From the NCBI GenBank assembly GCA_900756765.1, contig CAAELE010000046.1:1-32722 (forward strand): 32,722 nt of DNA, given 5' to 3'. This stretch comes from an uncultured Collinsella sp. Lineage in GTDB: Bacteria; Actinomycetota; Coriobacteriia; Coriobacteriales; Coriobacteriaceae. Position numbers and translations under genes: made by a program. Below, in pieces: positions 15,922 through 24,100 of this stretch (position 1 is the stretch's first letter; each line of letters opens with the position of its first letter). Under the pieces are notes generated by a model. The model did not search any database. It was not told the DNA's origin and saw nothing but the letters and a program-made list of their open reading frames with translations.

Positions 15922-16719
15922 CTAGAGCCCCAGAATGCCACGGACAGTCTGGGCAGCCGCTGCCGGGCGATCGCGCAGGCCGTTGTGCGCGCCGGGAACC
16001 ATTACGAGTGGACAGTCCAAAAGCTCAGCCGCTATCCTCGTTCCCGCCTCGCGGGGCGTACCAATCGAGAGCTCGCCCAAAAGCACGGCGGCCACCGTTT
16101 TCGACGCACGAACGCTATCCCAATCGGGAACGCAGGTCATAGTAATCCCGTATTCGTTCGCCATGAAACTGCGGCCGTTGCGCAGAGCATGCTTGGCTTC
16201 TGCCTCGGTTAACTTGGGGGCCTCAGGGTCCGAATCGCCGATGGCGCCCAGGAAGGCCCGTAATGCCCTGGAGACCTTTCCCGCGGCGATCATCTCGAGC
16301 AAAACCGGGGCCGCGCCCAGGCCGGCGCCCTCATCCGTCACGGCGGGTTCATGCAGGATCGTACGCGAGATTATGGCGGGGTTTGCACGGAGAAGTTCCA
16401 GGGCCACCAACGTACCGGCACTGTGCGCGAGCACGTTTGCCGGAGCGCCAATATGCTCGATAACAGCTTGCAGGTCGGCGGCTTGGGCGGCGAGGTCGTA
16501 GCGTCCGTCTGCAGCGTCGCCACTCTCGCCGCAACCGCGGCGGTCGTAGGCAATGACGCGATAGTCACAGGCGAGCTCGCGGGCGATACCGTCAAAAAAG
16601 GCACCGTCGACGCAGGCGCCGTGAACGCACACCAAGGCGGGTGCATCGGACGATACATCCGGGCCGGCATACTCGCGGCAGGCAATCGTAGTGCCCGCAT
16701 TCTCGACCGTAAAATCCAT
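15922..16719 (-). CDS. alpha/beta-hydrolase fold protein
   Basis: A 265-residue serine hydrolase. The oxyanion segment CVHGACVDGAFFDG, the YDRRGCGES turn, the nucleophile elbow LAHSAGT (Ser; the first position of the usual GxSxG is Ala) and the catalytic His in PGAHNGLRDRP are visible. This is the common layout of esterases, lactonases and haloperoxidase-like enzymes; substrate is unknown. ATG 16719 follows GGGGA at 7 nt. It is divergent from the radical SAM gene with about 225 bp between them. Confidence 0.85.
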   Translation of the reverse strand: MDFTVENAGTTIACREYAGPDVSSDAPALVCVHGACVDGAFFDGIARELACDYRVIAYDRRGCGESGDAADGRYDLAAQAADLQAVIEHIGAPANVLAHSAGTLVALELLRANPAIISRTILHEPAVTDEGAGLGAAPVLLEMIAAGKVSRALRAFLGAIGDSDPEAPKLTEAEAKHALRNGRSFMANEYGITMTCVPDWDSVRASKTVAAVLLGELSIGTPREAGTRIAAELLDCPLVMVPGAHNGLRDRPAAAAQTVRGILGL

Positions 16720-16944
16720 ACTGTGTCCCCATCGTCAACGCCCATCCAGTTGCACGTCGGTACGGCTAGATGGACCCGCATTGCCTTACGCCTTGTTAAC
16801 AGATTAACTGTACCCGACCCGAGGCTTTTCATGGCACGGCATAATGAGCGACGTTAAAAAACGAAACTTGTAAAGCAAGAGCCCGCGCCTTGCTTCGGAG
16901 TCGATGCTATGCTTAGGCACAATTGTCTTGAGGAGCATATGCCT

Positions 16945-17721
16945 ATGTCTACGTTTTTGAATGCCAGCCCCATCTTTGGGCCCGTTCGCAGCCGTCGCCT
17001 TGGTCTCTCGCTCGGCGTCAACATGATGCCGGCCAGCGGCAAGATCTGCACGTTCGACTGCATCTACTGCGAGAACGGTCTCAACGCCGAGCGCCCCTGC
17101 CACGAGCCGTATAACACGGCTGCCGCGGTACTCGACGCGCTCGAGGCAAAGCTGCGCGAGATGGCAGCCGAGGGCGAGCTCCCCGATGTGATCACCTTCG
17201 CAGGCAACGGCGAGCCCACCGCCGCACCGGAGTTTCCACAGGCCATCGCCGGCGCTGTCGCGCTTCGCGATCAGCTGGCCCCAAACACCAAGATTGCCGT
17301 GCTCTCCAACGGCACGCGCGCCGACCGTCCCGAGGTGCACGACGCGCTCATGATGGTCGACGACAACATCCTCAAGCTCGATACCGTCGACCCGGCGTTT
17401 ATCCAACTGCTCGACCAGCCCGTTGGCCCCTACGACGTCGAGCACCAGATCGAGACGTTCGCAAGCTTTGACGGTCACGTTATTATCCAGACGATCTTTT
17501 TGAGCGGCGAGTATCAGGGCAAGCCTCTCGATAACACTGGCGAGGAGTACGTCGACCCTTGGCTCGCGGCGCTTGAACGCATTCGCCCACAAGAAGCGAC
17601 CATTTACACGGTGGCGCGCGAGACACCGGTCGCCGGCCTTGCCAAAGCAGCGCCCGAGGTGCTCGACGCCATTGCCGCGCGCGTGCGCGCCCTCGGCATC
17701 TCCTGCCAGGTGAGCTACTAG
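16945..17721 (+). CDS. radical SAM protein (COG0731-like Fe-S oxidoreductase)
   Basis: A 258-residue radical S-adenosylmethionine enzyme. Near the N-terminus GPVRSRRLGLSLGVN is followed by the 4Fe-4S motif CTFDCIYC (CxxxCxxC), and then FAGNGEPTAAPEFP, the glycine-rich SAM-binding strand. This arrangement is that of the wybutosine-like/COG0731 group whose function in bacteria is largely unknown. The start is set at ATG 16945 (MSTFLNASP) because GAGGAG is 9 nt upstream; ATG 16939 is too close to it. An extended -10 (TGCTATGCT, 16905-16913) precedes the gene. Confidence 0.87.
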   Translation: MSTFLNASPIFGPVRSRRLGLSLGVNMMPASGKICTFDCIYCENGLNAERPCHEPYNTAAAVLDALEAKLREMAAEGELPDVITFAGNGEPTAAPEFPQAIAGAVALRDQLAPNTKIAVLSNGTRADRPEVHDALMMVDDNILKLDTVDPAFIQLLDQPVGPYDVEHQIETFASFDGHVIIQTIFLSGEYQGKPLDNTGEEYVDPWLAALERIRPQEATIYTVARETPVAGLAKAAPEVLDAIAARVRALGISCQVSY

Positions 17722-17762
17722 CAAAACCACGCAGCAGCTAGTGTCAGCCATCCCGCTCCATC

Positions 17763-17829
17763 AGTTGCGGTGATATAGTTCCTGTTTATGCTGTTAAACC
17801 GCTTAAATCGGAACTATATCACCGCAACT
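17763..17829. repeat. paired 20-bp inverted repeat with 27-nt spacer, copy 1
   Basis: AGTTGCGGTGATATAGTTCC (17763-17782) and its exact reverse complement (17810-17829) are separated by 27 nt. A second copy with a different 27-nt spacer lies at 25315-25381. It sits upstream of the methionine aminopeptidase promoter; its right arm abuts the -35 region. Confidence 0.88.
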
Positions 17830-17850
17830 TTTATGGACGCGTGGGTGGGC

Positions 17851-17856
17851 TATACT
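17851..17856 (+). promoter_or_regulatory. -10 element of the methionine aminopeptidase gene
   Basis: TATACT lies 26 bp ahead of the start codon; the -35 is weak (TTTTAT-like, 17829-17834) and overlaps the right arm of the palindromic repeat, so the repeat could influence expression. Confidence 0.45.
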
Positions 17857-17881
17857 AGCTGCGAATGAAAGGAAGTTAGCC

Positions 17882-18769
17882 ATGTTTGACAAAGGACCCG
17901 TGCCCGGCCGCAACGACGCTTGCTGGTGCGGCAGCGGCAAAAAATATAAGAAATGCCATAGCGCCTTCGACGAGCGCCTCGAGCGCCTGTGGGAGGAGGG
18001 CTGGGAGGTTCTGCCCCGTACGCTCTACAAGACGCCCGCCGATATCGAGGGCATCAAGCGCTCGGCAGCCATCAACGTGGGCGTGCTCGATTATGTGGGC
18101 GAGCACATTGCCGCAGGCATGACCACCAACCAGATCGACCAGATGATCTACAACTACACCGTCGAGCACGGCGGCACGCCGGCCGATCTCAACTACGAAG
18201 GCTATCCCAAGAGCGTGTGCACCTCGATCAACGACGTGGTCTGCCACGGTATCCCCTGCGATACGGACGTCCTGCACGAGGGCGACATCATCAACGTGGA
18301 CTGCTCCACGATCCTAGACGGCTACTTTAGCGACTCGAGCCGCATGTTCTGCATCGGCGAGGTCTCGGCCGAGCGCCGGCGCCTGGTCGACGTCACCCGC
18401 GCCAGCGTGGAGGCGGGCCTGGCAGCCGTCAAGCCATGGCTGCCACTGTCCGTGATGGCCGAGGCCGTGCAAAAGACGGTTGAAGACGCCGGCTTTAGCG
18501 TGGTGCGCGAGTACGGCGGACACGGCATCGGCAAGGAGTTCCACGAGGACCCGTTTGTAGGCTTTACCACCGAGGCGCCCGATGTGGACACCATCATGGC
18601 TCCGGGCATGGTCTTTACCATCGAGCCCATGGTCAACGCCGGAGCGCCCGATATCAAGATTAGCAAGGGTGACGGTTGGTGTGTGCGCACCAAGGACGGT
18701 AGCGATTCGGCCCAGTGCGAAGTACAGCTCGTGGTGACCGAGGACGGTTACGAGCTGCTCAGCTGGTAG
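17882..18769 (+). CDS. map: type I methionine aminopeptidase with N-terminal SEC-C zinc motif
   Basis: A 295-residue cytosolic metalloprotease that removes the initiator methionine. Residues 14-26 hold a SEC-C motif (CWCGSGKKYKKCH), a zinc knuckle thought to aid ribosome or protein docking. The pita-bread domain carries the five metal ligands: Asp in NVDCST, Asp in YFSDSS, His in GGHGIGKEFH, Glu in FTIEPMV and Glu in AQCEVQLV. ATG 17882 follows GGAAG at about 8 nt. A 19-bp perfect hairpin terminator ends the gene, so it is monocistronic. Confidence 0.95.
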   Translation: MFDKGPVPGRNDACWCGSGKKYKKCHSAFDERLERLWEEGWEVLPRTLYKTPADIEGIKRSAAINVGVLDYVGEHIAAGMTTNQIDQMIYNYTVEHGGTPADLNYEGYPKSVCTSINDVVCHGIPCDTDVLHEGDIINVDCSTILDGYFSDSSRMFCIGEVSAERRRLVDVTRASVEAGLAAVKPWLPLSVMAEAVQKTVEDAGFSVVREYGGHGIGKEFHEDPFVGFTTEAPDVDTIMAPGMVFTIEPMVNAGAPDIKISKGDGWCVRTKDGSDSAQCEVQLVVTEDGYELLSW

Positions 18770-18777
18770 CCGCACGG

Positions 18778-18827
18778 ACGCCGGGCGCTCATGGACTTAC
18801 AACCGTCCATGAGCGCCCGGCGTTTTA
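18778..18827 (+). terminator. strong intrinsic terminator after map
   Basis: A perfect 19-bp stem, 18778-18796 with 18805-18823 (core CCGGGCGCTCATGGAC), has an 8-nt loop and is followed by TTTAATT. Confidence 0.92.
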
Positions 18828-18850
18828 ATTGAGCGTTTTGCCTGATAAAA

Positions 18851-18883
18851 CCTGCCAAAATAAACCTGTCCCTTTTTGGCAGG
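18851..18883 (+). repeat. REP-like hairpin repeat, copy 2
   Basis: CCTGCCAAAA and TTTTGGCAGG enclose the invariant loop TAAACCTGTCCCT; GATAAAA precedes it as in other copies. It lies 6 bp before the ribosome site (GGAGAGG) of the dehydrogenase gene. An over-long start call for that gene would translate it as DKTCQNKPVPFW. Confidence 0.88.
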
Positions 18884-18903
18884 TCGAGCGGAGAGGACTG
18901 CTT

Positions 18904-19839
18904 GTGAACATCTTGGTTTTGCTGCCCGTCAACGACCGCCATCGCGCGATCCTCGAGTCGAGTGCTCCGGGCGAGGACTTTATCTACACGAGCTCCGGCG
19001 CCGCCACGCGCGAGCAGGTCGCCGATGCCGACGTGATCCTGGGCAACATCGACCCTGACATGCTCACGGCATGCGAGCATCTCCAGCTGTTGCAATTGCA
19101 GACCGCCGGCTATGACGACTACCTTGCCGCCGGCACCGTGCCGGCCGACGCCAAACTGTCTTGCTCGGTGGGCGCCTATGGCCAGGCAGTAAGCGAGCAC
19201 ATGTTTGCCATGGTGCTGTCTATGATGAAGCGCCTGCCCGGCTACCAGGACCTGCAGCGCGAGCATCGCTGGGAGGACTTGGGCCCGGTCACCTCGCTCA
19301 AAAACGCCAATGTGCTGGTGCTGGGCGCGGGCGATATCGGCGGCCACTTCGCCACGCTCTGCCGCAGCATGGGCGCACACGTCCGCGGCATCAAGCGCCA
19401 TCCGCTCGTCTACCCCATTGTGTTTGAGGACATGGACGGCATGAACGCCCTGCCCGAGCGCCTGGCCGAGGCAGACGTCGTCGCATCCTTTATGCCCAGC
19501 ACACCCGAGACCCGCGGTCTGGCGAACGCCGAATTCTTCACCGCGATGAAACCAGGCGCTTTCTTTGCCAACGGCGGCCGCGGCGACCTCGTGGTTGCTG
19601 ACGACCTGGTTGCCGCTCTGGAGTCGGGACATCTCGCCGGCGCCGCGGTCGACGTCACCGACCCCGAGCCGCTGCCTGAGACAAGCTCCCTGTGGGATGC
19701 GCCCAACATGCTCATCACGCCGCACGTCTCCGGTTGGTTCCACCTGGCCGCCACGCTCAACAATGTGGTCGACATCGCCGCGGAGAACCTGCGTCACCTG
19801 CAGGCGGGCGAAACGCTTCGCTGCTGGATCGAACATTAG
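18904..19839 (+). CDS. D-isomer-specific 2-hydroxyacid dehydrogenase
   Basis: A 311-residue NAD(P)-dependent dehydrogenase acting on D-2-hydroxy acids. Seen: the Rossmann motif VLGAGDIGGHFA, the catalytic Arg in FFANGGRGDLV, Glu in DVTDPEPLP and His in ITPHVSGW. Translation is set at GTG 18904 since GGAGAGG stands 7 nt upstream; an ATG at 18829 would run through a REP-like repeat. The N-terminal substrate domain is shorter than in lactate dehydrogenases, as in the hydroxypyruvate/phenylpyruvate-type members. Substrate unassigned. Confidence 0.9.
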   Translation: MNILVLLPVNDRHRAILESSAPGEDFIYTSSGAATREQVADADVILGNIDPDMLTACEHLQLLQLQTAGYDDYLAAGTVPADAKLSCSVGAYGQAVSEHMFAMVLSMMKRLPGYQDLQREHRWEDLGPVTSLKNANVLVLGAGDIGGHFATLCRSMGAHVRGIKRHPLVYPIVFEDMDGMNALPERLAEADVVASFMPSTPETRGLANAEFFTAMKPGAFFANGGRGDLVVADDLVAALESGHLAGAAVDVTDPEPLPETSSLWDAPNMLITPHVSGWFHLAATLNNVVDIAAENLRHLQAGETLRCWIEH

Positions 19840-19842
19840 GGT

Positions 19843-19866
19843 TCCGCCGTTCTAACGAACGGCGGA
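19843..19866. terminator. hairpin at the 3' end of the dehydrogenase gene
   Basis: TCCGCCGTTC (19843-19852) and GAACGGCGGA (19857-19866) form a perfect 10-bp stem with a TAAC loop, 3 bp after the stop codon. No T-run follows. Confidence 0.6.
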
Positions 19867-19878
19867 CCGGTCGACGCT

Positions 19879-19983
19879 GCGAGCCCGCCGTTTGGCCAAT
19901 CTGCCGTTCAATTTCAAAGGCGCGACCAGAAGGTCAGCGCCTTTTCATTTCACGGCACCTTGGCTCAAACGGCGGGCTCTCGC
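19879..19983. repeat. nested palindrome between convergent genes
   Basis: Outer arms GCGAG..CCCGCCGTTTG (from 19879) and CAAACGGCGGGCTCTCGC (to 19983) surround TGCCGT/ACGGCA and an inner hairpin AAAGGCGC-GACC-AGAA-GGTC-A-GCGCCTTT (19916-19943) followed by TTC. The inner hairpin has T-rich flanks on both strands, so it can end both the dehydrogenase and M18 transcripts. The remaining DNA to 20085 shows no gene. Confidence 0.6.
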
Positions 19984-20085
19984 TGGCGTGCGCTCTACCT
20001 GCGGCGTTTCGCTGGCGTCGGCTTCATCTGCAAGCCTTAGCAGTTCCGTCTTGCCGTTGGCGTTGTGGCATTTGCCCAGATAAAA

Positions 20086-20118
20086 CCTGCCAAAATAAAC
20101 CTGTCCCTTTTTGGTAGG
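20086..20118 (+). repeat. REP-like hairpin repeat, copy 3
   Basis: CCTGCCAAAA, the invariant 13-nt loop, and TTTTGGTAGG (one G-T wobble), preceded by GCCCAGATAAAA. It ends 2 bp from the stop codon of the minus-strand M18 gene and probably shapes its mRNA 3' end. Confidence 0.88.
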
Positions 20119-20120
20119 TT

Positions 20121-21506
20121 TTAGAGCTCCACGCTTTCGGCTCCGTTGATGGTTAGGTTGCGCTCGTAGAAGGCCGTGAGGGCGCGGATGGCGTACATCA
20201 CGTCGCGCACGCCGCCGGTCTCGTAGCTCGAGTGCATGGCCAGCTGCGGCAGGCCCACGTCCACGGCATGCATGCTCGCCTGCATATTGGACAGATTGCC
20301 GAGCGTGGAGCCGCCGGCCATGTCACTCTTGTTGGCGAAGGCCTGCGTGGCCACGTCGGCGTCATCGCAGATGGCCTGGAACACCGCGCGGCTAAAGGCA
20401 TCGGTGCAGTAGTGCTGGTTGGCGGCTTCCTTAATGACGATGCCGCCGTTGAGCACCACCTGATTGCGGGCATCGCACCTCTCGGCGTGGTTGGGGTGCA
20501 CGGCATGTGCATTGTCGCAGCTTACAAGCATCGAGGCGGCAAGTGCGCGATGGTACGACTCGTCGTCAAAGCCCAGCGATCCGTTGATGCGGCGCAGCGC
20601 GTCGGCCAAGAACGTCGACATGGCGCCCTGCTTGGTCTCGGAGCCAACCTCCTCGTTATCAAAGCAGCAGAAAACCGAAACGTCGTGCGCATTCTCGGCA
20701 CCCAAAAATGCCTGCAGCGAGGTATAGGCGCAGGCCAGGTCATCGAGCTTGGGCGTCGAGATAAACTCGTCGGCCCAGCCCCAAATGCGCGCATCCTGAC
20801 GATTGACCAGGAACAGGTCGCGACCCAGGATCTGCTCGGGCTCAACATCCAGCTCTTCGGCGATCAGGGCATCGAAGTCACCCTGTTTGAGTTCGCCGGC
20901 GCTGATGAGCGGGCACAGGTCGACGGCTCGATTGGGAGCAAAGCCCTCGTTAACGCCGCGGTTCATGTGGATGGCAAGGCTCGGGATGATGGCGACCTCG
21001 CGCTCGGTGGCAAGCAGGCGGCTCTCAATACGGTCGCCCTCGCGTACCAGCACGCGGCCCGCGAGTGCCAGCGGACGGTCGAACCAGGTGTAGTCGATCA
21101 TGCCGCCGTAGGCCTCGGTGTTCAGGCGCAGCGTCTCGCCCGCGCCGTCGAGCTCGGGCACGGCCTTGACCTTAAACGTCGGCGAATCGCTGTGCGACGC
21201 CGTGAGCTGAAAATGATAGTCACCGGCAACGCCGTCCTCGCCCCACGTCGCGGCCAGGTCCTCGCCCACCTTAAAGGCGATAACGCTCGAGGTGTTGCGC
21301 TGCGTGTAATAACGCCCGCCCGGCTCGATGTCCCACGCCGCATTCTCGGGCAGGTAGGTAAAGCCCGCCTCGTCGAGCTCGGCCATAATGGTCGCCGCCG
21401 TATGGAACATGCTGGGGCATGCCTCGATAAAGTCGATGAGGCCGTTGGCGGCCTCGATATCGTCGGCCGTCACATGCGCGCGCTCGGGCGTTTCCTGATC
21501 CGTCAT
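20121..21506 (-). CDS. M18-family aminopeptidase
   Basis: A 461-residue cytosolic zinc aminopeptidase of the aspartyl aminopeptidase family, usually a dodecameric cage releasing N-terminal acidic or other residues. Seen: LTASHSDSPTFKVK (first His ligand), FDNEEVGS (catalytic/bridging Glu pair), CDNAHAVHPNH (Asp ligand region) and LAMHSSYE (last His). ATG 21506 (MTDQETPE) follows AAAGGGGAG; an in-frame upstream extension of 37 codons has no ribosome site. It is convergent with the hydroxyacid dehydrogenase gene. Confidence 0.93.
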   Translation of the reverse strand: MTDQETPERAHVTADDIEAANGLIDFIEACPSMFHTAATIMAELDEAGFTYLPENAAWDIEPGGRYYTQRNTSSVIAFKVGEDLAATWGEDGVAGDYHFQLTASHSDSPTFKVKAVPELDGAGETLRLNTEAYGGMIDYTWFDRPLALAGRVLVREGDRIESRLLATEREVAIIPSLAIHMNRGVNEGFAPNRAVDLCPLISAGELKQGDFDALIAEELDVEPEQILGRDLFLVNRQDARIWGWADEFISTPKLDDLACAYTSLQAFLGAENAHDVSVFCCFDNEEVGSETKQGAMSTFLADALRRINGSLGFDDESYHRALAASMLVSCDNAHAVHPNHAERCDARNQVVLNGGIVIKEAANQHYCTDAFSRAVFQAICDDADVATQAFANKSDMAGGSTLGNLSNMQASMHAVDVGLPQLAMHSSYETGGVRDVMYAIRALTAFYERNLTINGAESVEL

Positions 21507-21667
21507 GCTCTCCCCTTTCGCTGGGTTGATGGTCCCCTCCAGCATACCCCGCCGCGCCAGTGCCGTGCCTTTCATTCCATGTTTAATCCCGCGCCGCTCG
21601 CCAAGTTGAGCCATCATGCCCGCACTCCTTTTGCGACAATTACGCTAACAGGACGAAAGGAGCCGTC

Positions 21668-22753
21668 ATGAAGCCACGTAACATTGCCATCGCCTGCGGT
21701 GTCGCGGGAGTCGCCGTCGGCCTTGCCGCTGCCACCGGCATCGTTTATCACAAGCAAATCAAGTCCGCCGCGTCACTCAAACGCTTGACCGGCTACGCGG
21801 ATGGCATTGACCTGTACGCAATCGACATTGCCTACGACTACGATCTTGATCGCATCATCGCCACTGGCGTGCGCGACGATCAGGCCTACATCGATGCCGT
21901 GGTGGCACAGGTGCTGCCCGGTGTGCCGGCACATGTCCAGGCGCCCCAGTTTGCCTGCAGCGCTTTTGTCGCCGTAGATGCCGAAGGCCGCGTGCGCACC
22001 GGTCGCAATTACGACTTTAAGGACGACACCTCAGCGCTGCTGGTGCGCAATCACCCACGCGGCGGCTATGCCTCCATCGGGTTTGCCGCCCTTAACAACC
22101 TGGGCGATAACACTCCGCTTGACTCCGTCGCCGGACGCGCTGCGGCGTTGATGGGCCCGTTTGCCCAGCTCGACGGCGTCAACGAATGCGGCGTGTCCAT
22201 TGCCGTACTCACCCTGGATTCCAAACCCTGTGACCAGGACACGCAGCGCCCCGTCATCAACACTTCGCTCGCCATCCGCCTGGTGCTCGACCGCGCGGCC
22301 ACCACGCAGGAGGCCGTCGACCTGCTTTCCGCCTACGACGTGCACGCCATGGCAGGACGCGATTACCACTTCTTTATCAACGACGCCGCCGGTGACGCGC
22401 GGGTGGTGGAGTGGGATCCGCGCGATCCCGACCGTGCATGCAAGGCGACGCCCGTACGCCAGGTCACGAACTTCTACGTCTGCTATGGTGACGAGGTGCT
22501 CCCCAACCAAAAGAATGGCGAGCTGGGCCATGGTAAAGAGCGCGCCGTCGCAATCGCCGCTGTCCTCGACGCCCATGCCGGCGCCCAAGACGAGGCAGTC
22601 GCTTGGAAGGCCCTTCGCGCTGCGGCGCAAGAGCCCAATCCGGAAGACATCACCAGCAATACGCAATGGTCGGTCGTCTTTGACAATACCGAGCCCGCTG
22701 CCGCCATCACGCTGCGCCGCCACTGGGGCAACGTCGATGCCTTCGCGCTGTAA
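21668..22753 (+). CDS. membrane-anchored linear amide C-N hydrolase (Ntn-hydrolase type)
   Basis: A 361-residue protein with an uncleaved-looking N-terminal membrane segment (about residues 7-26) and an extracytoplasmic domain. The block FACSAFVAVDAEGRVRTGRNYDF (Cys97) resembles the nucleophile region of choloylglycine hydrolase and acyltransferase C45-like Ntn hydrolases, and DGVNECGVSIAVLTL matches their following strand. If Cys97 is the nucleophile, activation would need removal of the first 96 residues, which would also release the domain from the membrane. Bile-salt hydrolase proper starts with Cys2, so this is not a standard one; an amide or N-acyl substrate is likely but unassigned. 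AAAGGAG precedes ATG 21668. Confidence 0.7.
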   Translation: MKPRNIAIACGVAGVAVGLAAATGIVYHKQIKSAASLKRLTGYADGIDLYAIDIAYDYDLDRIIATGVRDDQAYIDAVVAQVLPGVPAHVQAPQFACSAFVAVDAEGRVRTGRNYDFKDDTSALLVRNHPRGGYASIGFAALNNLGDNTPLDSVAGRAAALMGPFAQLDGVNECGVSIAVLTLDSKPCDQDTQRPVINTSLAIRLVLDRAATTQEAVDLLSAYDVHAMAGRDYHFFINDAAGDARVVEWDPRDPDRACKATPVRQVTNFYVCYGDEVLPNQKNGELGHGKERAVAIAAVLDAHAGAQDEAVAWKALRAAAQEPNPEDITSNTQWSVVFDNTEPAAAITLRRHWGNVDAFAL

Positions 22754-22821
22754 GGAGCCAGGCCCGTCGACCTTACGTTCCCTGGCGTTGCTTACATTTC
22801 CATACGCTTGAGCTAACACGT

Positions 22822-22873
22822 TTTACCCCCGTATCAACAGTGTGCGGGGGTAAACTTATGCGCATGTTATAAC
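22822..22873 (+). promoter_or_regulatory. pfk promoter with palindrome at the -35 position
   Basis: An extended -10, TGTTATAAC (22866-22874), lies about 20 bp before pfk. In place of a -35 is TTTACCCCCG (22822-22831) with its exact inverted copy CGGGGGTAAA (22845-22854), 13-nt loop. It may end transcription from the upstream amidase gene, act as a regulator operator for pfk, or both. Confidence 0.45.
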
Positions 22874-22892
22874 TTGCCCGGAAGGATTCATC

Positions 22893-23972
22893 ATGCTCAG
22901 GATCGGTCTTCTTACCAGTGGCGGCGACTGCCAGGCGCTCAACGCCACCATGCGCGGCATCGTCAAAACGCTTATGACCAATAGCGAAGAACCTATCGAG
23001 ATCTACGGTTTTGAGGACGGCTACCAGGGCCTTATCTACAGCAGGTTCCGCGTCATGACGCCCGCCGATTTTAGCGGTATCCTCACCCGCGGCGGCACCA
23101 TCCTGGGCACGAGCCGTACGCCGTTCAAGCGCCTGGATACTCCCGAGGCCGACGGCGTCGAGAAGGTGCCCGCGATGGTCCACACCTATCACAAGTTGCA
23201 GCTCGACTGCCTGTTTATGCTGGGCGGCAACGGCTCCACCAAGACCGCCAACCGCCTGCGCCAAGAAGGCCTCAACGTTATCGCCCTGCCCAAGACCATC
23301 GATAACGACACCTGGGGCACCGAGTTGACGTTTGGCTTTACGAGCGCCATCGACGTCGCCACCAAGTGCATCGACGACATCCACACCACCGCCTCGAGCC
23401 ACGGCCGCGTGTTTGTCATTGAGATCATGGGCCACAAGGTCGGCTGGATTCCGCTGTACGCCGGCGTCGCGGGCGGCGCGGATGTCATCTTGATTCCCGA
23501 GATCCCCTACGACATGGATAACGTCATCAAGACCATCGAGCATCGCATGGAGACCGGCAGCCGCTTTACGATCGTAGCCGTCGCCGAGGGCGCTATCTCC
23601 AAGGAGGACGCGGCGCTGTCCAAGAAGGAGTACAAGAAGAAGCTCGCCGAGCGTACAAGCCCGTCGATCGTCTACGACATCGCCAAGGAGATTGAGGCCA
23701 AGACCGGTCGCGAGACCCGCGTCGCCATCCCCGGTCACACGCAGCGCGGCGGCCAGCCCGACGCTCAGGACCGCATCTTTGCGACCCAATGCGGCGTCGA
23801 GGCCGCGCTCGGCTGCCTGCGCGGCGAGTTTGGCTACATGATTGCCCTGCGCGACGGCAAGATGTGCCACATGCCGCTCGAGGATGTCGCCGGCAAGCTC
23901 AAGTTTGTCGATCCCCAGAGCGATCTGGTACGCGAGGCCAAGGCGTTGGGCATCAGCTTCGGCGACGAATAG
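22893..23972 (+). CDS. pfkA: 6-phosphofructokinase
   Basis: A 359-residue glycolytic enzyme making fructose-1,6-bisphosphate. Seen: LLTSGGDCQALNA (N-terminal loop), GGNGSTKTA (111-119), PKTIDNDTWGTE (133-144), EIMGHKVGWI and PGHTQRGG. The phosphodonor signature is mixed: Gly at the position equivalent to E. coli 104 points to ATP, Lys at the position equivalent to 124 is shared with PPi enzymes, and Asn113 replaces the usual Asp103. Such GGNG-type enzymes form a recognisable clade; the donor needs assay. GGAAGG precedes ATG 22893. The stop codon lies inside a 17-bp inverted repeat. Confidence 0.92.
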   Translation: MLRIGLLTSGGDCQALNATMRGIVKTLMTNSEEPIEIYGFEDGYQGLIYSRFRVMTPADFSGILTRGGTILGTSRTPFKRLDTPEADGVEKVPAMVHTYHKLQLDCLFMLGGNGSTKTANRLRQEGLNVIALPKTIDNDTWGTELTFGFTSAIDVATKCIDDIHTTASSHGRVFVIEIMGHKVGWIPLYAGVAGGADVILIPEIPYDMDNVIKTIEHRMETGSRFTIVAVAEGAISKEDAALSKKEYKKKLAERTSPSIVYDIAKEIEAKTGRETRVAIPGHTQRGGQPDAQDRIFATQCGVEAALGCLRGEFGYMIALRDGKMCHMPLEDVAGKLKFVDPQSDLVREAKALGISFGDE

Positions 23973-24100
23973 CCTCGGCCGAAACTGCTCTCATCGGAGA
24001 CCCCAGGGCTTACCTCCCAAATCCTTCCGTCCTGCGGAAAGATTTGGGAGGTAAGCCCCGGGGCCTCCTGCGGTAACTAGGGAGGCCGAGGCTATTCGTC
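23964..24100. repeat. 137-bp two-tier palindrome overlapping the pfk stop codon
   Basis: GACGAATAGCCTCGGCC (23964-23980), which contains the pfk TAG, is repeated exactly inverted at 24084-24100. Inside, after 20-nt single-stranded flanks on each side, a 29-bp hairpin with two mismatches runs 24001-24029 with 24035-24063 (loop TCCTG). It may be a compact inverted-repeat element that supplied the stop codon, or a large terminator. From 24101 to 24318 only small palindromes such as CTACCGGTAG (24203-24212) and GTGGT-CGCT-ACCAC are seen, with no gene. Confidence 0.85.

Noticed and set aside
16804..17751. Long minus-strand ORF of 315 codons opposite the radical SAM gene
   Set aside because: It is the antisense shadow of a gene with a clear CxxxCxxC motif; its composition lacks any family signature and it has no ribosome site.
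18829..18903. N-terminal extension of the hydroxyacid dehydrogenase
   Set aside because: These codons are the REP-like hairpin; a GGAGAGG site supports GTG 18904.
18748..19836. 362-codon minus-strand ORF opposite the hydroxyacid dehydrogenase
   Set aside because: Antisense shadow in high-G+C DNA; it crosses the map terminator and a REP-like repeat.
20232..21671. 479-codon plus-strand ORF opposite the M18 aminopeptidase
   Set aside because: Antisense shadow; the M18 frame has all zinc ligands and a ribosome site.
21668..22753. Canonical bile-salt hydrolase
   Set aside because: Bile-salt hydrolase has its nucleophile at Cys2 after Met removal; here the matching Cys is residue 97 behind a membrane anchor.
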